Below are positions 1 to 9,080 of a stretch of 33,129 nt of DNA, one piece after another (within the stretch, counting starts at the first letter, position 1; every line of letters begins with the position of its first letter). Made by a program: the position numbers and the translations under genes. Below the pieces are notes generated by a model. That model worked only from the letters and a program-made list of their open reading frames with translations. It was not told the DNA's origin and made no database searches. Origin of the DNA: Pelargonium nanum (lineage: Eukaryota > Streptophyta > Magnoliopsida > Geraniales > Geraniaceae); NCBI GenBank assembly GCA_036897485.1, contig JAYMTF010000591.1, positions 1 through 33,129 on the forward strand, in the 5' to 3' direction.

Positions 1-560
1 CTCTCACTAATGTTAAACTTAAGGTTACTTTTGAGTTGGAGTCATGGTATCATGCATAATTGGTTTTATTTTACCTTTGAATTGTAGTCAAGTTTAACAT
101 GGTATCATAACTGATTTTATTTTACCTTTGAATTGCAGTCAAGTTTAACATGGTATTATAGCCGGTTCTATTTTCCTCTGGGTTGTAAGTCAAGTTTAGA
201 CACTCACTAATGTTAAACTTAAGGTTACTTTTGAGTTGGAGTCATGGTATCATAACTGGTTCTATGATAACTTTAGATTATTTTTGAGCTGGAGTCAAGT
301 TTAACATGCTATTATAGTCGGTCCTAATTGACCTTTGGGTTGTAGTCAAGTTTGGACACTCCACTTATTTAATGGTTCTATTTTACTCTAGGTTGTAGTC
401 AAGCTTAGATAACTTTTGAGTTGGAGTCAAGTTTAACATGTTATTATAGTCGGTTCTAATTGACCGTTGGGTTGTAGTCAAGTTTGGACACTCCCCTTAT
501 TCGGTTAAACTTTTGCGTTCGAGTCAAATTTAACAGGGTGGGTTGGAGTACGTGGTCAAG
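1..560. repeat. diverged minisatellite-like tandem repeats, probably intronic
   Basis: A unit of roughly 60 nt with a core like agtcaagtttaacatggta followed by a 'ggttctattttacctttg' segment recurs with substitutions and indels. A higher-order period of 200 nt is also visible: ctcactaatgttaaacttaa starts at 3 and again at 203. The repeats thin out after about 560. Because a terminal coding exon follows at 871, this block is inferred to lie in the last intron of a plus-strand gene that begins outside the window. No coding potential was seen. Confidence 0.7.
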
Positions 561-870
561 TTTAATTGGTTCTATTTTACCTCCCATCTTTGTAACTTTA
601 AAGATAGTATCATAATTGGTTCTATTTTACCTCCCAATTGTTATTATTTGGGCACTCCATGCATGCATCTATTAGGTTTTTGAGTTTAGCAGCAAACAGC
701 AAAAACCAGTTTTTCAAACGAGTGGAGACATTTTCTTAACCTTAACCTCTGCATTTCGGTTATGAATTAGTCGCCAACTTTATGCTTAATACCTGGGCGT
801 AGATCCTGTATATGCTATGACTTCAGAAGCATCTTGTAAATAGTTTCACACTGGAATTTCATGTTTGCAG

Positions 871-930
871 CCCAAGTCTTATGCCGACAACTTCAAGTGG
901 AAGGGACCGCCAAAGAGTGAGGATCATTAG
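871..930 (+). CDS. terminal coding exon of an upstream gene (partial, unrecognised)
   Basis: A good 3' splice site (tttgcag, ending at 870) is followed by an open phase-0 reading of PKSYADNFKWKGPPKSEDH and a TAG stop at 928-930. The composition (Lys, Pro and charged residues, GC-richer than its surroundings) looks like a real plant C-terminal exon. The rest of the gene lies left of the window, so its length and family cannot be judged, and I do not recognise the tail. The phase is inferred: one alternative phase also reads through to a stop a little further on. The following roughly 150-200 nt would be its 3'UTR. The gene is convergent with the minus-strand gene ending at 1358. Confidence 0.5.
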   Translation, partial: PKSYADNFKWKGPPKSEDH

Positions 931-1357
931 CTTTGTCACTTAAGATTATTGATACAGTGCAAGCAGTACCTTCTGTCTGATAGAGAACTCAATGTCATGG
1001 CAAACAAAACTGTAATGTATATAATAGGTGTGTGTATACAACTATTATAACAAAGTCATGTATCATAATATGAACTAGGGTGTGAATCAGTAAAACTAAG
1101 TTATGAATGTATATCAGAACTAGTGTAAGTGGAATCATATAATCCTCAGTTTCTATGATGTCTTGTTTCTAAGGTTCTTTCCAGTATATGAACCCTAGAA
1201 TGTTAGTAACTATGATCAGTTTGTTGCTCAGGCATTGAAGAGTTGAAATGAACCATAAAAAATATACGATCCATATCTATAATATATAGTAACATAGTTG
1301 TTACATGCGCAGTGAACTAAACTACGGTACTATGTACAATACAGGAAAAAAAAACTT
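931..1357. other. convergent intergenic region / overlapping 3'UTRs
   Basis: AT-rich DNA between two convergent stop codons (930 plus, 1358 minus). It probably consists of the two 3'UTRs. No gene, RNA or clear repeat was seen. Confidence 0.5.
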
Positions 1358-2416
1358 TCAAGCATTGGAGCAGGATGGTGAAGCAATCTTTCTGGTCTGG
1401 GTCCGGAACCTCCATGCAAACTCGTAGTCCTTGCTCTCGGAGGCCAATCTGATGACATCACAGAATGCATGTGCACAGCTCTTCTTCCCTTCATTTCCCC
1501 ACTCAATCTTCACCCAGCAAGAAAACCCGGTCGATGAAGCAGGAACCCTGAAACCCGAATCAAGAAACTGAATCATCACCTCCCCGCTGATCCTTTTCCC
1601 GCTGCTGACCATCCGGTCGAGCCACGAGCACTCCGGCTGACCCACCATCGCATTGTAAGCAGAATTCGCCATCCTCACTTTGTTCTTCGAGTCCGATATC
1701 ACCACCGGCAGCGCCTCCGCCTCCGCCTCCTCCTCAACCTCCTGTCGAGTCTTAGTGGCCTTGGTGAGTTCTTCGCGAGTGATGCTGTTGATGCGCTCAA
1801 CTCTTATGACCGAGCCGACCGGTCGGATCGGCTGAGGCGCTATCACGCCGCTAGTTGGTGGTGTTGGTGGCCTCTGGAGCTGCTGCAAGAAATCTTTCTC
1901 TTCAGGAATTTCATGCGCCGCGACGGTGTTCAAATCTATGGCTCGCTCTTGGGGCTTTAGGAACTCAACTTCAGATCCCATGGGCTTACACGGAAGAAGA
2001 GGAAGTGTAACCCTAGTGGTCTCCAAGTTGCACCCAAGCGCAAGGCTCGGAACCGGAAGCCGAGACAAGCCGTGAGCCTGTGCATGCACGAAACCGTGCA
2101 GGGACAGAGACCGGGCAGGGGAAGCGGAGAAGGCGAGGTGGCTAGGGTGGTGGAGGTGGGTGGGCCGTGGTCTCTTCATGAGGCTCGCCGGCGGCGAGAG
2201 GGTCGAGGTCCTCCCCCTCTTCCGTGTCCGGGTGGGCCTGGCCTGAAGCTGCGGCCATATGTTGCGGAGGTAAGGAGATTGGCTGATCTTGTTGGACATG
2301 ACGGGCTCGCCGTCGCCGGAGGTGGCCGGCTTGGGAGCAATGGGGCGGTACCGAGACATGATCTCGGCGGTCTTGGAGGTGGTGGTGGTGGAGTAAGGGC
2401 TGAGAGTCTTGATCAT
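1358..2416 (-). CDS. DUF7950-type plant protein, intronless, 352 aa
   Basis: Single-exon gene. The start is placed at the ATG at 2416 (MIKTLSPYS...), because the upstream in-frame sequence runs through a TATA box and looks non-coding; a second in-frame Met at residue 20 (MSRYRPIAPKP) is possible. Residues 20-60 hold short conserved-looking motifs, and 60-125 are Arg/Pro/Ser-rich and probably disordered. Residues about 235-345 form the ordered C-terminal part: a PAS-like strand (PVVISDSKNKVRMANSAYNA), then GQPECSWLDRM, then a segment with ISGEVMIQF, FSCWVKIEW and CDVIRLASESKDYEFAWRF. This ending matches what I recall of the plant-specific DUF7950 family, whose function is unknown. A nuclear role is a guess only. 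The gene is convergent with the gene to its left and diverges from the transporter at 5178. An overlapping plus-strand open frame is a shadow. Confidence 0.85.
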   Translation of the reverse strand: MIKTLSPYSTTTTSKTAEIMSRYRPIAPKPATSGDGEPVMSNKISQSPYLRNIWPQLQARPTRTRKRGRTSTLSPPASLMKRPRPTHLHHPSHLAFSASPARSLSLHGFVHAQAHGLSRLPVPSLALGCNLETTRVTLPLLPCKPMGSEVEFLKPQERAIDLNTVAAHEIPEEKDFLQQLQRPPTPPTSGVIAPQPIRPVGSVIRVERINSITREELTKATKTRQEVEEEAEAEALPVVISDSKNKVRMANSAYNAMVGQPECSWLDRMVSSGKRISGEVMIQFLDSGFRVPASSTGFSCWVKIEWGNEGKKSCAHAFCDVIRLASESKDYEFAWRFRTQTRKIASPSCSNA

Positions 2417-2482
2417 GGTGGAGAAGCTAGCTAGGTCAGGACTGAGGACTGAGGAATAGAGAGAAAGTGAGGTCAGTGGTGG

Positions 2483-2489
2483 ATTTATA
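2483..2489 (-). promoter_or_regulatory. TATA box of the DUF7950-type gene
   Basis: TATAAAT on the minus strand, about 70 nt upstream of the chosen ATG, with CCAAT/ATTGG cores at 2504-2508 and near 2673. The position fits a core promoter and supports the start at 2416 rather than the longer open frame. Confidence 0.6.
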
Positions 2490-2541
2490 AAGAGAGTGAG
2501 GGACCAATGAGAGGGAGGCAACAGAGAGCGGGAGATGAGGA

Positions 2542-2547
2542 CACGTG
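2542..2547 (-). promoter_or_regulatory. G-box/ABRE-like CACGTG (proximal)
   Basis: CACGTG in the context acacgtggcgg, about 125 nt upstream of the DUF7950-type start. CACGTGGC is the classic ABRE/G-box core bound by plant bZIP and bHLH factors. Two further copies lie upstream. Confidence 0.5.
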
Positions 2548-2788
2548 GCGGAGTACGGTGGGGTACGTGTTGGTGCATGTGGGGATTTGAAGTGGGACCC
2601 GAGCCATGCAAGTGAACACATATACGATCAAACGGTGACGGTGGGGTCCGCACTGCCGCCGATACAGAGCGGCCAATGAGAGTCGAGAGGTTGAAGTGAT
2701 AGTTGGCGGCCATGCGTGAATACACCTATGAGGGGAGGGTTGGTAATATTGAAATTACGGGGAGTGGAAGTGCCAGTGAGGGAGGGGA

Positions 2789-2794
2789 CACGTG
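2789..2794 (-). promoter_or_regulatory. G-box/ABRE-like CACGTG (middle)
   Basis: CACGTG in the context gacacgtggagg, about 375 nt upstream of the start at 2416. It is the second of three boxes. Confidence 0.45.
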
Positions 2795-2930
2795 GAGGGA
2801 GGAGGGGTTGCATGCAAATGGATGAGTAGGGGAGTGATTGGTTGGGAGTGAGAGTGGGAGTGGGAGTGAGAGTATCTGACTCGTAGAGGAGCATCGGGAG
2901 GTACAATGAAGGAAACTATTGTGGAAGCGA

Positions 2931-2936
2931 CACGTG
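2931..2936 (-). promoter_or_regulatory. G-box/ABRE-like CACGTG (distal)
   Basis: CACGTG in the context gacacgtggcgg, with the same flanks as the proximal copy, about 515 nt upstream of the start. Confidence 0.45.
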
Positions 2937-3139
2937 GCGGAGATCTCTGGAAAACGTGGTCATTGAGGTTGCATTGTGATCTGCGATGCGTGATTCATTG
3001 TTCAACCATTATGACGTATGAGCTGTGAGCCGCTACAACCATTTTCAAATTCATTTGTAAATATATATATATGCATCTTCATGAAAAAAAAGGGTTTTAG
3101 AAATCCATAAAAGGTTTTGAAATTCTATTTTTCAAACAT

Positions 3140-4950
3140 GGTTAGCAAAAATGGAATCACCAAAATGTAGATATATACTAGTATTGATATTAATATACTT
3201 GAGAACTAAATTATATTTATGAGTAATTTTTTAATATTTTTATATAGTCAATGGCGGAGTCAACACAAGTTTAGAGGTTACGCTAAAGAATGATTTATTA
3301 ATATTTTTTTGCGCATTTCGATACTATTTTTTCACCAAATACTCTTTAAAATATATCGAATTACTCTAACGTGTTCAAGAAAAAATTCATTGGGAGCAAA
3401 CTATATTGATTGTCATTAGGGTTAAAAAGATTGTTATATATATTACATATTGTTAATTGAAAATGAAAATCAACTAACTCAATTAATGTTATGGCCCAAT
3501 TGAAAATGGTATGTAGTGAGCCTTGACAAAGCCCAGTTGTGAGAAAATTGCAAATTAACTAATTCAATTAATGTTATGGCCCAATTGAAAATAGTATCTT
3601 ATGGACCTTGACCAAACCCATTTGTGAGATATTGAACAAAAGTTATTATTATTAATTATACTTGAAAGAAATGACTTCTATAAAGCATCAATCATTAAAA
3701 CATTCAAAATACATGATAGAGCACTTCGACCAACTCACCCATCTAAAATCAAAATTAACATTGACGAACTAATCAAAACATGAGTCACACTATAAGCTGA
3801 TCTACTAATAAAAGAAAAATCAATTCAATAAAAATAATCAGACAAATCTTAAATATCACTTAAAATCAGTCCAAAGACAGTATTAAACTCACTCTACACT
3901 AGGTTGCTTCAATAACTATTACTGATCAAAAGTTTTTGCTCTTCAAAAATCCAAGTAGTCAACAACGTGACCCAAACACAACTACTCGGCACAGGCCTTC
4001 CTTACCACGGCACCAAGATAACATTTATACATTATTTTTTATGAAAAGATAACATTTATACATAGTTTTGAGTTGTTCCATATATAATGATGTAATTCCC
4101 GAGGCCATTGCTAAACTTTTCTTTACCATTACCAATCACCAAACGAACAAAAATAAGAGCAAAAAATTCTACTTGGTTAGAGATGAATGAACTGAGAAAT
4201 GGTTACATAGCATTGTAACTTCCATTGCAACCTTATGTGAATCACTCCAAATTATCTCAACAAAATAAAATAAAATAAACATCTTTTGACATTTTTTTTC
4301 ATACTTGATAGCAAAAATAAAATCACCAAAATGTGGATGTATAATATATATTGATATTAATATACTAGAACAAAATTATATTTATGAGTTATTTTTTAAT
4401 ACTACATAGTCAGAGACGGAACCAGCATAAGTTTAAAAGTTACGCATCTTTAGAGTTTTTTTCGTTTCTGAATCAATTTTTGCGCATTTCGATACTATTT
4501 TATAATATCACTCGAATGATTTCAAGAAAAACTTCATTCGGAGCTAACTATATTGATCATTTTGATACTGAAAAGATGGTTATATTTTAGCTCAACTTTA
4601 TAAAAAAGATGGTTATATTTTACATATTGTTAATTAAAAATGCAAATCAACTAGCTCCATTAATGTTATGGCCCTATTGATAATGGTATTTTGTGGGCCT
4701 CGACAAAACCCAGTTGTGAGAAAAATGCAAATTACCTAACTCGCCCCATTGAAAATGGTATTTTATGGGCTGAAGTAATTAAGAATACAATTACCATTAG
4801 CAATGACCTTTAAGGAAGCGCTTAAACCGATTAACTAAACTTGCTTTGGTAATGTGCTATCCTCCTTAAACACCTACCAATCATGAAATGAGAACTAGTT
4901 GCAATATTTATCTCAACAAAATAAAATAAAATAAACATCTTTCAACATAT
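3140..4950. repeat. decayed tandem duplication in AT-rich intergenic DNA
   Basis: A block starting near 3140 (gcaaaaatggaatcaccaaa) recurs near 4310 (gcaaaaataaaatcaccaaa). Both copies continue in parallel through ttaatatac..., ...tatttatgagt..., ...agtttaaaagttacgc-like text and the segment attaatgttatggccc. A terminal motif (tctcaacaaaataaaataaa) occurs at 4254 and again at 4911. The first copy is about 1.1 kb and the second about 0.65 kb, consistent with one tandem duplication followed by internal loss. Inside the first copy an 85-nt segment (aattaatgttatggcccaat, at 3481 and 3566) is itself duplicated. No coding content was seen. Confidence 0.65.
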
Positions 4951-5177
4951 ATTTTTTAGGAAATTAGGAGAATATCTTTACGAAATATAATGGTTAACAA
5001 ATTCTATTAATGTCCCATTAAACCATGGATTTTCAAAAATTAAAACTCAGATACTAATAAATGGCAGTTACAACAAGTGTAACAGTCCAAATCATTTGAC
5101 CGTTGCCCTCTAGCTTCCTCTTCTTGTTATCATCCTCCACAAGCTCCTTCCTCTGTTCTCATCCCCTGCTAAAAAAC

Positions 5178-8100
5178 ATGGCACAAGATAGCTCCAACAA
5201 CAACAACAACAACGGCGGCGGCAACAAAAACGGCGGCGGCGGCGGCGGAGGAGGAGGCAACAAGAACCCGGACCCGGAGCCACAGCCACACCCGGTGAAA
5301 GAGCAACTTCCGGGCATACAATATTGCATCAACAGCCCACCTCCATGGCGTCCGTACACTCTCATCTTTTCCTCATACACATATTATATACATTACAAGA
5401 AAACTCGCGATCTGTGAAATTTCTATCACAAATATACAGAGTTCAATGTGACGGGACTGACATAATATTTTTGTTGGGTGGTCACAAATGGCTGTAACAT
5501 AAATTTCCAAATGTGTGTAACGGAAATTTCTGTCACAATGTGTGTGACGGAACAGTTTGCAGCTTTTTTTTTTTAGTGATTACTGTCCATTGATCTTTTT
5601 CTCTGTTGGAATTTTCAGTTGAAGCTATGGTGCTGGGCTTTCAACATTATTTGTTGAGCCTTGGCATTACTGTTTTGATGCCAAGCTTGATTGTGCCTCT
5701 AATGGGAGGTGGAGATGTAAGTACTTGCTTGCATTTTCTTACAAATGTCTCCATACTTTAGTCTTCTTGCTTGATACACTTTTTTTGCAGATGGAGAAGG
5801 CAAGAGTGGTACAGAGCTTACTCTTTGTTTCTGGAGTGAGCACTCTCTTTCAGTCTCTATTCGGAACCCGTCTCCCAACTGTTGCAGTGGCCTCATTCGC
5901 ATACGCGGTGCCGGTCACATCCATATCTATAGCAAGTAGATATGCATCCATTACGGATCCTCGCGAGGTCTAGTTTCTTGTACCGTTGTATATGTTGCAG
6001 TTTTCGTACTAGCATTGCCTCGTGCTCGTGTTTACGATTGTGACTTCTTGTTTTTCCAGAGGTTTATACAGACAATGAGAGGAGTACAAGGTGCTTTGAT
6101 CATCGCGTCTTGTTTTCAGATGATCATGGGGTTTTTAGGCCTATGGAGAAATGTTGTAAGGTGAGTGATTATCCTAAAATTGGCTAGTTTGTTTATGTTA
6201 ATTAAGTTCAATAGCTAATGTGGCGAGTTTTCTTTTTCGTTTGCTGATTTAGGTTTCTTAGCCCCTTGTCTGTTGTTCCCTGCTTAACTTTTACGGGATT
6301 AGGGCTATATCAACTTGGATTTCCTACGGTAAGGTGGTTAAATTATGCTTATATATACTTTGGTAACGTCTTGATGATTAAACCATTAACATGTTTAACA
6401 TCTTTATCCTCCAATGTAGCTGTCAAAATGTGTTGAAATTGGGCTTCCCGCGCTTATAATCATGGTTTTTATTTCACAGGCAAGTAGCTAGCATAGACTC
6501 ACTTGTCAATTCAATTTAGTTTCATTATTTTCATGTCAAGGAGATGAAGCAAAGTGAGGGCATTGGGATAACAATTTTAGATGCTAATCTTTCTTTGCTG
6601 TCATATTCGTTGCGAATAATGTTAATATATGTTGATTGTTGTGCAGTACCTTCCTAATATTATGAAAACCAAGACTCCTGTTTATGATCGGTTCGCGTTG
6701 CTCTTCACTGTGGTGATCATTTGGTTATATGCACAACTACTGACTTCGAGTTCGGTTTATAACAAAAAGCCTATAGACACTCAGATGAGTTGTCGTACAG
6801 ATCGCTCTGGACTCGTCACTTCAGCCCCATGGTGAGATTCTCTACAGCCAAACCAAGAATTGGATACACCTCAATCGAAAGATCTGTTCTTGAGCTTTCA
6901 ACACTCATCAAGATTCTGTATATGTGATCTCAACTTGTGTCATTGTTGTGTGCAGGATATATATTCCTTACCCATTCCAATGGGGGAGTCCCACATTTAA
7001 CGCCGGCGAGGCTTTAGCTATGATGGCTGCAGCTTTTGTCTCTATTTTTGAGGTTCTTTACTTAACACACTGACTTCTTGAAAATGCATATATTTTCTCG
7101 ATACATTTTGATGATAGCTCCTTTAATCTTTTGTAGTCTACCGGAGCATTTTTCGCAGCATCAAGATACGGAAGTGCCACTCCTGTGCCTCCTTCTGTGG
7201 TCAGCCGCGGCGTTGGCTGGCTGGTATCATCTGTTTCTATGATGCAACAAAAATTCTGTCAATGCTTATCAGTTGTATGCTTGTTCTCATTCTTCTTTTT
7301 CAATTTCAGGGAGTTGGAGTTTTGCTAAATGGCTTGTTTGGTTCTGTGACTGGCTTTACTGCATCAGTGTAATGAAATAAAACCTCAAGAATGAGTTTCT
7401 TGAAATATAGTGAGGACTGATACACTATTCTGATATGTTATAGGGAAAATGCTGGTCTTTTGGCACTTACAAGAGTAGGAAGCCGAAGAGTGATCCAGAT
7501 ATCGGCTGGATATATGATCTTCTTCTCTGTATTTGGTATGTTGCAAATGTACATTTCACTGCAAAACAGATAGATTAGGTATTGGTTTCTCATATTGAGT
7601 AAGTGATGTTCCCAAACCAGGAAAATTTGGAGCTGTTTTTGCATCTATACCTCTACCACTTGTAGCAGCTACATACTGTGTTTTCTTTGGATATGTCTGT
7701 AAGTGTGATCACTAGCTATTTCCATATGCTGTTTATTGTGGAACTTTTTTTTTATCAGCAAGCATAACAATGAGGCTCGAACCTCTAACTTTCAGGTTCT
7801 GCAGGGCTGGGGTATCTCCAATTCTGCAACCTAAACAGTTTGAGAAACAAGTTCATATTGGGATTCTCATTTTTCATGGGCATCACAGTACCTCAGTACT
7901 TCAGAGAATTTTATCACATTTCTTACTCAACTGGACACACTCACACTGGCTCCAACTGGGTGAGCCTAACTCTCATTTTTCGCTACTAAACGCGCGCATT
8001 TGAGGCTATAATTTGTTGATTTTGGTGTGTTTTTGCAGTTTGATGACATGTTGATAGTGATATTCACATCCCACACATTTGTAGCTGCTGTGGTAGCTTT

Positions 8101-8257
8101 GTTGTTGGAATGTACATTGTCCCGAAAAGCGGATGCGAATCGGAAAGACAGTGGGTTGCAGTGGTGGGAGAAGTTTAGTTTGTACAATTCTGATGTGAGG
8201 AATGATGAATTTTATGCACTGCCTTGTAGCCTCAATAAACTCTTTCCATCCCTTTGA
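5178..8257 (+). CDS. nucleobase-ascorbate transporter (NAT/NCS2 family), 14 exons, 554 aa
   Basis: Membrane permease of the xanthine/uracil (NCS2) family; plant members carry nucleobases, with ascorbate proposed. Exons: 5178-5349, 5619-5716, 5791-5967, 6060-6160, 6253-6328, 6420-6479, 6647-6831, 6956-7052, 7137-7223, 7310-7368, 7444-7535, 7621-7698, 7796-7959, 8039-8257. All join in frame to 1665 nt. The spliced protein contains LPGIQYCINSPPPW, VLGFQHY in the first membrane segment, FGTRLP, the family signature (Q/E/P)NxGxxxxT(R/K) as ENAGLLALTR at residues 372-381, and the conserved C-terminal WWEKF, DEFYALP and NKLFP. Length fits plant NATs (about 520-550 aa). The N terminus is unusual, with six Asn (7-12) and a nine-Gly run (19-27). 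Intron 6 has a GC donor; all others are GT-AG. The start is the first ATG before the low-complexity tail. I cannot assign a numbered NAT ortholog. Confidence 0.95.
5391..5578. mobile_element. small non-autonomous CACTA-like element in NAT intron 1
   Basis: The left end reads cattacaagaaaactcgcga, one base from the plant CACTACAAGAAA terminus. The right end reads ttttttttagtg, i.e. CACTAAAAAAAA inverted. The interior carries repeated sub-terminal-type motifs in both orientations (tttctatcacaaa, gtcacaaatgg, ggaaatttctgtcacaa, gtgtgacgg), typical of CACTA/En-Spm derivatives. The element is about 188 bp with no coding capacity. A clean 3-bp target-site duplication was not found (ata on the left, att on the right), so the exact ends are uncertain. 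It begins 42 nt after the exon 1 donor. Confidence 0.5.
6480..6646 (+). other. GC-AG intron (NAT intron 6)
   Basis: Exon 6 ends TTTATTTCACAG and the intron begins gcaagtag; the acceptor is gtgcag before TACCTTCCTAAT. Only this GC donor keeps VFISQ|YLPNI in frame with the conserved family sequence. No nearby GT does. Confidence 0.85.
7761..7795 (-). repeat. short SINE-like fragment at the 3' end of NAT intron 12
   Basis: The segment gcataacaatgaggctcgaa followed by cctctaactttcag resembles the SINE fragments at 18977 and 21840 (gtaacaaccgaggttcgaac). On the minus strand it contains a pol III B-box-like GGTTCGAGCCTC. It forms the last 35 nt of the intron, including the acceptor region. Confidence 0.35.
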
Positions 8258-8890
8258 GTTTCATTACAATTTTGGAAACCATGATGTTAATGTGAGAACC
8301 AACTTTTTATTTGATTTGTTATACCATGAATTATCATTATCAATAGAAGCAATTGAGTACAAGAAATCCAAATGGACAATGAAACAGAAACAGCCAACTA
8401 AAAGAAAATATAATACGTCTTGATATGAAACATACATATATTCGTACTAATGAATTTGTAGTAACCCAAAGTTTTTCTTTCTCTTAAACAAAAAGTCAAA
8501 AAACTTTATAAAGAAAAGGTTGGGTTAAACGGTTTACGCTTCGGATTTCCTTTGAGGGGTTTGAGTCTCCTTCCAGATGGTATGAGACAGGTTATTTGAG
8601 TTTAAAAATAAGAGCTGTTCTTGAATCTTTTGATTCAAGCGCTTTATATTTTCTTTGAATTCTCGAATTCGGTCGGAACAGATTTTTCAAAAAAAATTGA
8701 AGGTATTTTTTCAAAAGGAGGACAAAAGTGAGGTGGCTTCTTAGAATGTTGCCATTTGTCATTTGCCATATATATAGTGCTTCTTCTTGTTTTGGTGTTC
8801 TCATCATAATAATCGCCTGATTTTAGCAAAATCAATTCCCCACCCATCAATCTCTCTCCTTTCGGCTTAACCACATTTTCTATAACAAAT
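8258..8890. other. 3'UTR of the NAT gene and intergenic spacer
   Basis: No gene seen. The first 150-200 nt are probably the NAT 3'UTR. The rest is AT-rich, with short open frames that have no recognisable content. The right edge merges into the presumed upstream region of the next gene. Confidence 0.4.
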
Positions 8891-9080
8891 AGCTCTTTAT
8901 CGCCTGTTTGTGTCCCGAGAAAATAGATTCACACTAAAATACAAAACATCGTCGCCATCGCCATTATCGACAGAAAGAGAGTATTGGTTTACTGGGTCGC
9001 TCGCTGCATGTACTAATCCTTCGAGCAGGCTCTGTGTTCCATCCTCTCTTAAATTGCATTGCTGGGTTTTGCAATTTCAG
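8890..9080 (+). other. probable non-coding 5'UTR exon of the HHP gene
   Basis: A GC-richer stretch (gtcgccatcgccattatcga) ends in gcaatttcag|gtgtgtga, a usable 5' splice site at 9081. The coding start at 10523 is preceded by a T-rich tract and an AG at 10517-10518, a plausible acceptor. This suggests a leader exon spliced across an intron of about 1.4 kb. It contains a two-codon uORF (ATG TAC TAA, 9008-9016). This is inference from signals only; the 5' end is not defined. Confidence 0.35.

Noticed and set aside
2072..2434. Plus-strand open frame of 120 codons, Gly/Arg-rich
   Set aside because: It is the antisense shadow of the DUF7950-type coding region and has no family features of its own.
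3140..4790. The two similar blocks as LTRs of a small retrotransposon (TRIM)
   Set aside because: No primer-binding site, polypurine tract or TG...CA ends were found. The shared motif at 4258 and 4915 fits a tandem duplication better.
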